A stretch of 64,000 nucleotides of DNA from Alphaproteobacteria bacterium (lineage in GTDB: Bacteria; Pseudomonadota; Alphaproteobacteria; Thalassobaculales; Thalassobaculaceae), in the NCBI GenBank assembly GCA_024742275.1, contig JANSYS010000001.1, positions 1-64,000 on the forward strand, in the 5' to 3' direction. A model generated the notes under the pieces. It was not told where the DNA came from. It was given only the letters and a program-made list of their open reading frames with translations, and did no database searches. Every line of letters begins with the position of its first letter. Within the stretch, counting starts at the first letter, position 1. The position numbers and the translations under genes are program-made. This document shows, in pieces, positions 1 to 9,102 of this stretch.

Positions 1-142
1 AATCAGCGGCGATTTCCCATCGAAGGTCAGGCATCGCAATAGCACCACCATATTTCGCCAGAAGTGTCTGCTTCCTGTATCTGCCTAGACGGTCACATTT
101 CCCGCAGGACACATTCACAACATCAAACGGGTAATCAGCCAT
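1..142 (-). CDS. Small CxxC zinc-knuckle-like hypothetical protein (partial, C-terminus off the left edge)
   Basis: Reading leftward from an ATG at 142, an open frame of 47 codons runs off the window edge. The translation begins MADYPFDVVNVSCGKCDRLG and continues with a basic stretch (RYRKQTLLAKYG) and PDLRWEIAAD. A CxxC pair followed by GRYRK resembles small alphaproteobacterial proteins of unknown function that carry a rubredoxin-like knuckle and are often found near mobile or accessory DNA. No function can be assigned. Its start lies very close to the rightward gene that follows, so the two probably share a divergent promoter region. Confidence 0.55.
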   Translation of the reverse strand, partial: MADYPFDVVNVSCGKCDRLGRYRKQTLLAKYGGAIAMPDLRWEIAAD

Positions 143-262
143 CAAATATCCATGACTTGGCTGAATGACTCTTCCGGTGCAGAGGGCTTCTGCGTGTATG
201 ATGAGAGTCCTTGGCTGAGGCGTTTGACGGCCCCAACGGACGATCAGATACAGGATTCAATC

Positions 263-1186
263 ATGAAGGTCGCAGAGATTAAAGTTATAAAAGCCCGGCG
301 GGAACTTTTGAACAAAGCAAAATTGAGAAGAAACGATTTTTTCAATGATCACCTGATTTTGGTAAAAGACGCTGAAATCAAAACTGATTACGATTTTCTG
401 AATGTGATACAGGCGGAACAGTATATAAAAAAACTGAGCACCGATAACAATATCACGCAAATCCCTTTCAATTTTGTTGACGGAAAATTGGAGAAAAATC
501 GAGAAAACCTATTAACCACGCTCATCGACAATGAAAACGTCCTATGGAAAACCGCAGTAGAGTTTCGAGAGATCGAAAGGGAGTTGCTGCACTTTACCGA
601 GCTATTTTTTTGGAATCAGTACAGGATCGCTGTCAGCGGCCTCACATACCGGTTCTACCCAACGACCGATGAAGGAATGCACTTCGATACATTCAAGAAG
701 GGTCGACCGGGTCTATTCAAACCAGGAACTCGGGCGTTCAAGGTTTTCTTCAATGTCGACAAGGAAGACCGGATCTGGCGCGTTGGCCCTACCCTCCAAG
801 AGTTCTGCCTGAACATGAAAGACGATTTGCCCGATGAATTGCCGACCGACGTCAATTCGTTTTGTTATGTCGTGGATAAACTAGGCCTCCTTGACGGCGT
901 CAATGTTCAGGAAGTCGCAATCCCTCCCGGGGGCATGATGATCGCGAACGGGACAATGGCCGCTCATCAGGTTGTGTACGGCAATCGCATGGTTTGTCTT
1001 GAAGCTGCTATCAAAGCCATGGACGGGGTGCCGACTGTGCCGACAGAGCAGGATTCGTACCGGAGCATCGTAAGAAAATTGGGTCTCCGAACGACGGATG
1101 CGTTTGCCGATCTTGAAGAATTTCACGCGCTAGATGGATCCTACGAGAGGGCAAAGAAGCGTCTCGAGAACTCGGGCGCCGCATGA
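263..1186 (+). CDS. Probable 2OG-Fe(II) oxygenase-like protein, AT-rich
   Basis: A 307-residue protein with the layout of a double-stranded beta-helix oxygenase. An H-x-D pair sits at residues 140/142 (motif MHFDTF), a distal His at 235 (AAHQVVYG) and an Arg seven residues later (R242), the usual iron and 2-oxoglutarate ligands. The N-terminal 100 residues are lysine-rich and unassigned. I start at 263 because AGGA precedes that ATG at good spacing; an in-frame ATG at 152 would leave only 9 bases to the divergent gene. Base composition is much lower in GC than the rest of the window. It may form a pair with the GSCFA gene downstream, 134 bases away. The substrate is unknown, and the family call rests on spaced residues rather than overall similarity. 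Confidence 0.5.
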   Translation: MKVAEIKVIKARRELLNKAKLRRNDFFNDHLILVKDAEIKTDYDFLNVIQAEQYIKKLSTDNNITQIPFNFVDGKLEKNRENLLTTLIDNENVLWKTAVEFREIERELLHFTELFFWNQYRIAVSGLTYRFYPTTDEGMHFDTFKKGRPGLFKPGTRAFKVFFNVDKEDRIWRVGPTLQEFCLNMKDDLPDELPTDVNSFCYVVDKLGLLDGVNVQEVAIPPGGMMIANGTMAAHQVVYGNRMVCLEAAIKAMDGVPTVPTEQDSYRSIVRKLGLRTTDAFADLEEFHALDGSYERAKKRLENSGAA

Positions 1187-1320
1187 AACAGTCTGCGCAC
1201 CATATCACTGCCGATCGGGCCTGTTCCCAACACCGTTCCAACTGTGTCTCAAGGTGTGGCAGTGCAGCGCTACAGTGACGAATTTGCGACTATAACGTCT
1301 CTGAGGACAAGGTATAGTCT

Positions 1321-2562
1321 ATGAACGAAGTATCTTACTATGAAGGAAAGAGCAGAGACCTTCCGCGTAAAATGTACAGGGTTCTTATTGAGGATATTGC
1401 CGCGGCAGGCGGTGATATTCATTTGCGGAATCAGGTAATCAAAGCGTTCATCGACCGCGTTCGATCCAATCATGGCAGCGCGGACTACCTTGGATTGAAG
1501 CTTTGCCTTCCAGATAGCGTTAAAGCGTCTCTCTCAGCAGACGAACGGTCGGAAATTGACGCGGTATTTTCTGCGCTTCGTTCCCGCCGTGCCCGGCGGC
1601 TTTTTCCTATCTTTCCGGTTTGTACGGACGAGGTGTCCATCCGCCAGGAGTTCCTCGAATCGGTGTTTGACGGAACAAACGTTCCACTATTTGGACAGGA
1701 CACAAGAGTTCTGACAATGGGCTCATGTTTTGCCGTGAATATCAGTAAGTACCTATCTTCGGTAGGTTACAATAATATTTCCGGATTTCGAAGAGCAGAA
1801 GAAATAAATTCCGTAACCAGCAATCTTCTTATGCTGGAGGTCGCCGCGTTAAGCGAAAAAGAGCAGATTAAATTTTTTTCAGAAAATCTTTCTTTTTTTA
1901 ACGAATCAAAAAACCTAAAAGAATTTATTAGAATGGAGCTAAAGCAAATTCGATCCCTAAAAAAGAATATTTCTAGCGCCGAAGTAGTAGTGATTACGCT
2001 GGGAAATACGATTGACGGATATCTGCCCCAACCCATCAGTGCGGTAACGCGAAATTTGACGATTCCAAATCTGGTTCCAAGATTTCTTAAGGCATTTCAA
2101 TCGGAAAACATCAAGCATCAGGTAAAAGCGTTGAGTATCCTCAAGGAGCGGGGCGGAACCCTTCGCACCGGACGGCTATCTGAGGTTCTCAGAGCCATCA
2201 ATGCACTCATCGACGCCGTTTTCAAACTGAACGATAAAGCAAAAATCGTCATCACAGTATCACCTGTTCCAATCAATAATACTATGGGGTTGGAGAATCC
2301 AAATGGACTTGGCCCCGTGGAGATCGATTGTCAGATGAAGTCTACATTGCGTGCCTGCCTGGGCGAGATCCTTGAAGGTCGCAGAAACGAGAATCTCCAT
2401 TATTTTCCATCGTTCGAAATTGTTCGGTGGATCGGCGCCTATCTCTCTCGGTCCGCATTCGGCAACGAAGATGCCGCGACAGGTCATGTGTCGGATGAGA
2501 TTTTAAACTCGGTCTACAGACTCTTTCTAACGAGGCATGCTCTCAATCCGACTGCGCATTAA
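1321..2562 (+). CDS. GSCFA domain-containing protein
   Basis: A 413-residue protein with the signature GSCFA (about residue 133, in MGSCFAVNIS), which names PF08885. Further family-like blocks follow: VVVITLGNT, a ITVSPVP strand, and HYFPSFEIV near the C-terminus. GSCFA proteins are related to SGNH/GDSL hydrolases and are usually found with glycan or surface-polysaccharide genes; catalytic activity is inferred for the family, not shown. The middle of the gene is strikingly A-rich (runs of A around 1850-1970), unlike its neighbours. The ATG at 1321 starts just after an AAGGTAT sequence. It ends convergently with the kinase gene on the other strand. Likely horizontally acquired together with the preceding oxygenase-like gene. 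Confidence 0.85.
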   Translation: MNEVSYYEGKSRDLPRKMYRVLIEDIAAAGGDIHLRNQVIKAFIDRVRSNHGSADYLGLKLCLPDSVKASLSADERSEIDAVFSALRSRRARRLFPIFPVCTDEVSIRQEFLESVFDGTNVPLFGQDTRVLTMGSCFAVNISKYLSSVGYNNISGFRRAEEINSVTSNLLMLEVAALSEKEQIKFFSENLSFFNESKNLKEFIRMELKQIRSLKKNISSAEVVVITLGNTIDGYLPQPISAVTRNLTIPNLVPRFLKAFQSENIKHQVKALSILKERGGTLRTGRLSEVLRAINALIDAVFKLNDKAKIVITVSPVPINNTMGLENPNGLGPVEIDCQMKSTLRACLGEILEGRRNENLHYFPSFEIVRWIGAYLSRSAFGNEDAATGHVSDEILNSVYRLFLTRHALNPTAH

Positions 2563-2608
2563 GGCTATTGCTCGAGCCTTCTCCTGCATTCCGGACCGAG
2601 AAACGAGA

Positions 2609-4858
2609 TCACTTGTTGACCGCAATCCGGTTTTCGCGCGGGCGGCAGCGTTTGAGTGGGAAGATGATCCGGATCGCCGTCCCCACCCCAGGCTCGCTCT
2701 TGATCTTGATCTCGGCGCCGTGGATGTCGACGTAGCGGCGGACAAGATAGAGACCCAGACCGCTGCCTGCATGGCGCCGGGCGAATGCCCCCTCGACCTG
2801 ATAGAACGCCTCGAACAACTGGGTGAGGTTCTCCTGATCGATCCCAATCCCGTCGTCCGCGACTTCGATAAATGCCAAGCCGTTCAACGTCGAGCCGACT
2901 CGAACCGTCACCTTGCCGTTCTCCTCTGTGAACTTGTAGGCGTTCGGCAGCAGGTTGATGATCGCTTGCCGCATGAGCAGTTCGTCGCAGACCACGATCG
3001 GCACGCCGTACTCGACGAGGACCTCGATCTCGCGCTTTCCTCCGCGTGCGAACCCCGGCGCCAACTGACTGCACCAATGGGCGATATCGGCCAGGTTCAC
3101 TTCCCCGTCGCTGGTCTTGAGCATGCCCGCATCGACGCGGGAGACCTCGAGAATGGTATTGATGACCTCCAGCAGCATCGTGCCGCTCTGACCGATCAGA
3201 CCGGCGTATTCCTTGTAGGCTTTGGTCCCGACGGGCCCCATCTGTTCGGTCTCGATGACGTCGGCGAAACCAATGATCGCGTTGAGCGGGGTGCGGAGCT
3301 CATGGCTCATGTTGGACAGGAAGTCCGACTTCGCGCGCTGGATCCGCTCGCGCTCCTCAAGGGCGAGACGTTGCGTCTTCTCCGCGGCGCGCCGCATGCT
3401 GACATCCTGGAAGATGTAGGTCCGGAAGAGCTGTTCCACCGGCTCGGCCCAGAAAACGCGCGGTGGCAGAACCACGCGCGTCGTGCCAACGACAACCTCC
3501 AGAATCAGGGGGTCGCTTTCTTCGATGCGATACTCGACCTCACGTCGAACGACGTTTGCCTCGCCCATTTCAGAGCCCAGCAGGGCGAAAATCGGCACAT
3601 GATCGATCAATGATTTTCCGACCAGCGCCTTTGCCGGCTGGTTCAAGAGATTGGCGCCGGCCGGGCTAAGCCATTCGATCTTCTCTTCGGTATCGGTGAT
3701 GAGGACGCCGTCGAAGTTCTCCTGAACGACGGTTCGAAGCAGCGCGTCGCGCAGAACGGCCTGACCGTGCTGGTGGGCGATGGCCCTACCCTGTTCCTCC
3801 AGCCGCCCCATGAGCGTGACGAGCAGCCAAATGGCGACGGCCGAAAGCCAGGCGCCGATGTCGACGGCAACCGGTGCGACGTCCTGCAGAGCCAAAGCCG
3901 TCGCAAAGATGACGACGGCGACCCCGAGCAGGGCCACGGACGCCTGCCACCAGTCTAGTCTGATCAGAAAGTGACAGAGCCACATCAACAGGCTGAGACC
4001 CGCGATGGTGACCGGCAATCCGGTGCTCTGCAGCATTCGGTTTAAGACAATCGAACTGTAAGCGATGGCCTGCAGCTCGACACCGCTGATGTTTCCGTAG
4101 ACCGGTACGGTCAGCCGGTCCCCTGCGTCGATCGAAGTGGTGCCGATGATCGCCCGGGTGGCTCCAGCGGGAATGGATACCGTGCCGGCGATCAGGTCGG
4201 CCAGCCTAACCCTCGGTATGGTGGCCGGGTCTATGGAGAAGTCGACCAGGAAATCGTTGCTCTCAAAATTGCCGGTGCCCGCGAGAATCACGGCGATCGC
4301 GGCTTTGAAGTCACGGCCGACCCATTGACCAACCGGATACCGCCAGATCCTGCCGTCGCTGTCGGGAAACACGTTCACCGTGGCCAGTTCGGCCAGGGTG
4401 TCGAGAGGAGCGATCGGCTGACTAATGACCGCGCTCGTCTCTTCGAGAGCGCTCGCCCGTTGGCCATAAGTCGCTAAAACGACACGGTTTCCCCAGCGTC
4501 TGACGGACTCGGTCAGCGCCGCGTCTTCACGGTCGAGGGAACGGGAGGAGAAGTCCAGATCGATCGCGACCGTCTCGATCTGGCCTTCGAGCAGTCGGTC
4601 GATTGCGGACACGTAGACCGTCCTTGGCAACGGCCAAAAGCCGATCCTGTCGATTGAGGCGGCGTCCACCTCCACCAGGACAAGCGATGAATCAGCGGTG
4701 CGGTCCTGCAGGGAGAACCGTGCTTCCAGCAAAAACCGGTCCAGTGGGACCAGCAGCCCTGAGAGATCCAGGGAAAGAGCGATCAGCCCAACGACGACAG
4801 CGGCGGCTCCTCGCCAGCGGCTGCGTAGCAGGCTTACTTGATGCTGTTCATTCTCCAT
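2609..4858 (-). CDS. CHASE2 domain sensor histidine kinase
   Basis: A 749-residue membrane kinase. Order of parts: an N-terminal transmembrane helix (about 15-40), a periplasmic CHASE2 sensor (about 45-270, with the conserved VAIDLDFS region), three closely spaced transmembrane helices (about 285-352), a PAS domain (about 375-480), a HisKA domain with the phospho-acceptor His in SNMSHELRTPLNAIIGF (about residue 520) and a HATPase domain with N, G1 and G2 boxes (GIGID, GSGLGLYLVRRY). There is no receiver domain, so it must pass phosphate to a separate regulator. I prefer the ATG at 4858, preceded by AGGGG, over an in-frame GTG at 4879. CHASE2 proteins commonly follow FecR-domain genes, and the Gly/Asn-rich remnant just upstream fits that arrangement. 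Confidence 0.88.
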   Translation of the reverse strand: MENEQHQVSLLRSRWRGAAAVVVGLIALSLDLSGLLVPLDRFLLEARFSLQDRTADSSLVLVEVDAASIDRIGFWPLPRTVYVSAIDRLLEGQIETVAIDLDFSSRSLDREDAALTESVRRWGNRVVLATYGQRASALEETSAVISQPIAPLDTLAELATVNVFPDSDGRIWRYPVGQWVGRDFKAAIAVILAGTGNFESNDFLVDFSIDPATIPRVRLADLIAGTVSIPAGATRAIIGTTSIDAGDRLTVPVYGNISGVELQAIAYSSIVLNRMLQSTGLPVTIAGLSLLMWLCHFLIRLDWWQASVALLGVAVVIFATALALQDVAPVAVDIGAWLSAVAIWLLVTLMGRLEEQGRAIAHQHGQAVLRDALLRTVVQENFDGVLITDTEEKIEWLSPAGANLLNQPAKALVGKSLIDHVPIFALLGSEMGEANVVRREVEYRIEESDPLILEVVVGTTRVVLPPRVFWAEPVEQLFRTYIFQDVSMRRAAEKTQRLALEERERIQRAKSDFLSNMSHELRTPLNAIIGFADVIETEQMGPVGTKAYKEYAGLIGQSGTMLLEVINTILEVSRVDAGMLKTSDGEVNLADIAHWCSQLAPGFARGGKREIEVLVEYGVPIVVCDELLMRQAIINLLPNAYKFTEENGKVTVRVGSTLNGLAFIEVADDGIGIDQENLTQLFEAFYQVEGAFARRHAGSGLGLYLVRRYVDIHGAEIKIKSEPGVGTAIRIIFPLKRCRPRENRIAVNK

Positions 4859-4891
4859 CGTCCCCTGAGCCGGTCTCACGGCGTCGCCGAC

Positions 4892-5165
4892 TTATCCGCC
4901 GTTTCCACCGCCATTGCCGCCGGAGTTTCCGCCGCCATTGCCGCCAGAAATTCCGTTGCCGCCCGCGCTTACCACAATGGCCGCCGATGATGTCGCCGCC
5001 GCCGGGTTATTCGGGCGATCGGAGCGCCGCGAGGAGTTGCCTGGCGAACGATCGGAGACGCGCGCCGAGGAGGCAATTGAAGCGACCGCCGATCGAGCGC
5101 TGCTTGCCGCGTTGGCCGCGGCATTGCCCGCAGCCGCGGCGCTGTTCACACTGGGCGTGCCGACG
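4892..5165 (-). pseudogene. Remnant: Ala/Ser then Gly/Asn-rich C-terminal tail of a lost gene (FecR-like?)
   Basis: Reading leftward, roughly 90 residues are Ala/Ser/Asn-rich and then end in glycine-asparagine repeats (GGNGGGNSGGNGGGNGG) directly before a TAA at 4892-4894, 33 bases upstream of the kinase ATG. Such Gly/Asn tails are common at the C-termini of FecR-domain and other surface proteins that precede CHASE2 genes. Upstream of about 5165 the same frame is only the antisense of the binding-protein gene, so the body of this gene is missing. I read it as the surviving 3' end of a co-transcribed gene. The FecR identity is an inference from gene order and composition only. Confidence 0.45.
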
Positions 5166-5172
5166 GGGCCCG

Positions 5173-6021
5173 TGGCTGGCGAATGACCTCGGTCTGTATG
5201 ACAGAAACGGCGTGGCGGTGGACACGCGCCCGCTATCCTCGGGTGTCGAAGCCCTCGATCTCGTACAGAGCGGCGACCTTGACCTCGGCGCCAGTTCCGC
5301 ATTCGCGTTTGTCAGCCGTGCCATCCATGATCCCGGCTTGTGCGTTTACGCGACGATCTCCGCGTCGCGCACGATCCAACTCCTCGCGCGGGCAGACCGC
5401 GTGGGCGAAGGGGCCCAGGCGCTGCGCGGCAAGCGCATTGGAGTGACATTCGGCGCCGCGACCCGGTTTTTTCTCTGGCAGTACCTCGCGCTGGCGGGCG
5501 TGTCGGAGGACGAGGTGACCCTGGTCGACCTCAAGCCGGCAGAGGTGACGGTCGCCATGGTCGACGGGACGATCGACGCCGGAATCGTTTGGGAACCGCA
5601 TGCCACGAACATCCGGAACTCAATCGATTCTGGGCTGATCGAATATCCCGAGCAGAGCGATCAGCATTATTATTTCACCCTACAAGGGCGTTGCGATCTG
5701 GCCGAAACCAAGCCCGACCAACTTAGACGTGTGCTGAACGCCCTTGTGCAGGCCGAACGCGCCACAATCGACGATCCTTCCCGCGCCCAAGCGGTCTTCG
5801 CGCAGCGGTTCGGGTTGGAGGCAGGCGATGCATCGGCGATCTGGGCCAAGCACACGCTGAGTATCAGTCTTCCGCAGGACCTGCTTTACCTGATGGAACT
5901 GCAAGCCAAATGGCGGGCCTCGACCGGCTTGGATCCAGGGTCCACGCTGAACGTTCTCGAACGGATACGGACGGAGCCTTTGGCGCGCGTCGCGCCCAAC
6001 TCCGTTCAGATCATTCGGTAG
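5173..6021 (+). pseudogene. N-terminally truncated ABC-type substrate-binding protein (NMT1/THI5-like, SsuA-like)
   Basis: About 281 residues starting at LANDLGLYDRNGV match a periplasmic binding protein of the NMT1/THI5 type: GDLDLGASSAFAFV, LRGKRIGVTFG, and DGTIDAGIVWEPHA are the classical blocks. What normally precedes (signal peptide plus a WPGYEPLYLA-like strand) is absent in all frames, and no credible start codon or ribosome site exists near the 5' end, although the frame stays open further upstream through antisense DNA. The gene is followed after 6 bases by a hybrid kinase and has no permease or ATPase nearby, so when intact it probably served as the kinase's periplasmic ligand sensor rather than in transport. 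Without a signal peptide it should not reach the periplasm. Confidence 0.6.
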
Positions 6022-6027
6022 GGCGCA

Positions 6028-7924
6028 ATGAATCTGCGCGCGAAGATCCTGATTTTCAGTCTGACGATAGGGGCGACGGCGTTCGTTCTCGCAGGTCTCA
6101 GTGCCGGGACACTCTACCTGACCGCACGGGACCGGGACCGTTTGAATCTCGTCAGGCTGATCGACCGAGACATTCGGGATGCGGAGACCCTCGCCACCGA
6201 GATCCTCATCGACGGTGGAGAACGACCGTTTCGGCAGTGGCAGATCCTCTTCAAGGAGCTATCCGACCATATTGACGGACTGCGCGATCTACCAAACGTG
6301 TCTCCCGGCAGCGTGGAGGAGCTTCAAGGCCGGTTGCAGGCTCTGGACCGCGCTTTCGACCCGCATTTCCCAGGCCGGCGCGGTACAGGACACGCTCACC
6401 CGGTCGATCTTGGCGGGGCAGGTGCGGACCAACAAAGGCGCCCTGATCTCCCGTATCGCGGCGGTCGAGGCGCGCGTCCATGCCGCCCATGAGGAGACGT
6501 TCACATACATCGTCGCCGCGAACTCAATCGTTCTGATCGTTCTGTTGCTGTTGGGTGTCGGTCACCAGGCGGTTTTGCGCCGCTTCTCCTCCCGGGCGAT
6601 CGATCAACTGCTCGGAGCGATCCAGAAAATCGAGGACGGCCGCCTTTCGGAGCCGATCCGTTCCAGTCGGACCGACGAGATCGGCAGAATTCTGTCGTCC
6701 CTGGATGCGATGCGCGAGCAGCTCAATCAGCGGCTCATCGCCGAAGACAGCGCCAGACAGAAGGCGGAGGATCTTAGCCGGTCGAAATCCCAGTTCGTCG
6801 CCTCCGTGAGCCACGAGTTACGTACGCCGCTGATGGGCTTGCTCGGCATGCTCGACCTGGCGCGACGGCACGAGGATCCGGACCAAATCCAGAAGGATTT
6901 GGCGGCCGCCAAGAGTTCCGGCACCCATCTGCTCGATTTGGTCAACCAGATCCTGGACTTCTCGAAGATCGAAGCCGGAAAAATGGAGCTCGTGGAGAAG
7001 CCCTTCTCGCCCTCGGCCCTCATTGAGACGGTCCGCTCCGTGTTCTCGGTGCAGGCATCGGATAAGAAACTACAGTTCGACCTGCTGTCCCCCAGTCGCG
7101 GATCTCCGGATTTGTACGGCGATCCACAGCGGATCACGCAGATTGTCTTCAATCTGGTGGGCAATGCGATCAAGTTCACCGATCTCGGCGCCGTCGCCCT
7201 GCACTACAACGTAGAGCAGCGGCCCGATGGACGCTGGCGTCTCCGGGTCGATGTGATCGACACCGGCCCGGGGATCCCAGCCGACAAACAGGCCGAAGTC
7301 TTCGCGGAATTCGCCCAGGTCGGAGACCGGAGCGTCGTGGGTAAAGTGGGAACCGGTCTCGGGCTGACGATATCCAATCGCTTGGCCTCTCTGATGGGCG
7401 GTGAAATCGGCATTCTGCCCCGCAAGACGGGTGGGGCTCACTTCTACTTCTTCGTGGACCTACCGGAGGCGGAGGCCGAAGAGCCGACGGCGGCGGACCC
7501 CGCCCAATCGGAGGATGTCCGGCTCGAGCCTTGCAAAATCCTCATTACCGAGGACGTCACCATCAATCGGATGATCGTGTCGGAGTTCCTCAAGTTCGAC
7601 GGCCATTCCGTCGGAGAGGCGGAGAACGGTGCCGAATGCCTGGAACAGCTCGCGAAGGATCGCTTCGACGTCGTGCTGATGGACGTCAACATGCCGGTCA
7701 TGGACGGTGTCGAGGCGACCAGAGCGATCCGGCGGAGCCCGGAATCGTGGAGCGCCATTCCGATCGTGGGTCTGACCGCGAACGCATTTGAAGACCAGGT
7801 GAAGGACTATCTGGCCGCCGGTATGGATGCCTGCATATCGAAACCCGTGGTTCAAGAGGAACTGCGGTCTGCAATCGCGCAGTCCATCCGCAAGCGTCAA
7901 CCGGCGGCCGCCGAGCTCGTCTGA
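6028..7924 (+). pseudogene. Hybrid sensor histidine kinase with an internal frameshift
   Basis: The first about 110 codons (from ATG 6028) encode a transmembrane helix (LIFSLTIGATAFVLAGLSAG) and a periplasmic helical segment ending LQALDRAFD. The continuation ISQAGAVQDTLTRS is in the next frame, so a one-base shift lies near 6345-6370. The rest encodes a second transmembrane helix, a HAMP-like linker, HisKA (SVSHELRTPLMGLLGMLDLA), a HATPase (N box near NLVGNAIKFT, G box GTGLGLTISN) and a receiver domain with phospho-acceptor Asp in LMDVNMPVMDG and the conserved Lys in SKPV. The binding-protein gene 6 bases upstream is also damaged, which supports real decay, but a single-base sequencing error cannot be excluded. 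Confidence 0.7.
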
Positions 7925-7988
7925 TCCGGTCTCTGCCGAGGCCATCCGTAGCTCAAACACTCACTCGGTCGCGTAGACCCGCCCGGGA

Positions 7989-8384
7989 TCAGGCTGTCCC
8001 GGTATCGCCGGCTCGCAGCCAGGCCATCGCCTCGTCACGGTCCAGGAACCATCGGCGGATGTTGGGCTGATCGTCGTCAAAGCCTTCGGCCCACAGATGC
8101 ATGATGTACGAGTCGATCTCGGCTGCGATCAGGCAGGCGATCCGCAGACGCTTGTTCGGAGTCACGGCATTCTTCGTCACAAAGACCTCGCGCAGGGAGC
8201 AAGCCGTCAGGTAGCTCAGATCCGCCTGCCGGAGATCCCAGAGGACCCCAACGATTTCGCTGTAGCGGGCGTTGCGCTTGAGTTCCATGATTGCCGAAAG
8301 AATCGTCTCGGAAACGAACTTCTCCCAGAAGAAAACCGTGGCGACGTCTCCCTCAGGGTCCAGGTGTATCGAATACCCCGTCAT
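7989..8384 (-). CDS. STAS/SpoIIAA-like protein
   Basis: A 131-residue cytoplasmic protein. The pattern of an N-terminal two-stranded segment (YSIHLDPEGDVATVFFWEKF), a helix, then VVGVLWDLRQADLSYLT and a later strand/helix ending FLDRDEAMAWLRAG is that of the SpoIIAA-like STAS/CRAL-TRIO group, in which the C-terminal W-L element is common. No catalytic residue is evident. These proteins are usually of unknown function and sometimes act as anti-anti-sigma or lipid-binding modules. It sits between the damaged kinase and the PAS_5 gene and is transcribed on its own leftward strand; there is no operon partner within 100 bases downstream. Confidence 0.55.
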   Translation of the reverse strand: MTGYSIHLDPEGDVATVFFWEKFVSETILSAIMELKRNARYSEIVGVLWDLRQADLSYLTACSLREVFVTKNAVTPNKRLRIACLIAAEIDSYIMHLWAEGFDDDQPNIRRWFLDRDEAMAWLRAGDTGTA

Positions 8385-8490
8385 CTGCTGAATTCCGCCA
8401 TTTGCATACCTCGTACCGCGCCCGCTCCAGCCTCGGTTCGGTCATCGACGCGAGCAGGGAGGGCGGCTTAGCCGAATGCGCAAGCCTACG

Positions 8491-9033
8491 CTACAGATAC
8501 TTCCGCTTCTCTGGATAGGGCTCGAATTCCGCGTAGAAGACAAACGCGTACTCGCGGCGCGAAATCCGATAGGGCGTAATGAGCCGCCGCACCTGACGGA
8601 TGTAGTCGACCGCTCCGATATAGGGACCGGAGGAAAATACCGGGCCTCCGTGGCGAACCACCCAGCAGAATTCCCGGCGCATGACTTCCCGGTTCTTGAG
8701 CGGGAGTTCGCGCATCGGCCTGTTGTTTCCAAAGAAGCCGTTGTGGGTCTCGATGGCGCTGCCGATCGTCGCCACATGGAAGATGCGTTTCGGCGCGCCG
8801 ATCAGTTTGGTGAGACAAACATGCGGCCAGAGGGCCGGTGGCAGATTGAGAATGTCGAACGCGGAATAGGACGGCATCTCTCCTATTTCCCCGCCCGACG
8901 CGAACCATAGAGCCGTCAACTCCTGCCATGGCCCCGCAGGACCGTCGTCGGCATGGGTCAGCAGATGGCGGTACTCGGTGTCGTAACGACCCGCACCACC
9001 TCCCCGGCTCGTCTCGATCTCCTGTAGGTCCAT
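8491..9033 (-). CDS. PAS_5 family protein
   Basis: A 180-residue protein with the shape of the PAS_5 group (PF07310): LTALWFASGGEIGEMPSYS at the start, then a PAS core containing a GSAIETHNGFFGNNRPMREL segment and a C-terminal strand set ending RREYAFVFYAEFEPY. Members are soluble, frequent in Rhodospirillales and Rhizobiales, and unassigned; a ligand-sensing role is plausible but not demonstrated. The start ATG at 9033 has GGGAGA six bases upstream, which decides against the longer open frame that begins at 9291 inside the antisense of erpA. It is divergent from erpA, with about 70 bases between the starts. Confidence 0.7.
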   Translation of the reverse strand: MDLQEIETSRGGGAGRYDTEYRHLLTHADDGPAGPWQELTALWFASGGEIGEMPSYSAFDILNLPPALWPHVCLTKLIGAPKRIFHVATIGSAIETHNGFFGNNRPMRELPLKNREVMRREFCWVVRHGGPVFSSGPYIGAVDYIRQVRRLITPYRISRREYAFVFYAEFEPYPEKRKYL

Positions 9034-9102
9034 TGTATCTCCCCGTTGAAGCGAGGAACGCCGACGCCTATGTTGTACGTAGTTTCTTAAAGGATCGTAA
9101 CC

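Noticed and set aside
4603-5172. Open frame continuing upstream of the binding protein
   Set aside because: Its translation is Arg/Pro-rich antisense of the kinase and of the Gly/Asn tail; no signal peptide or binding-protein homology, so not an N-terminus.
4914-5186. Pro/Ala-rich plus-strand frame of 90 codons
   Set aside because: It is the antisense of the Gly/Asn-rich tail, with no start context or homology.
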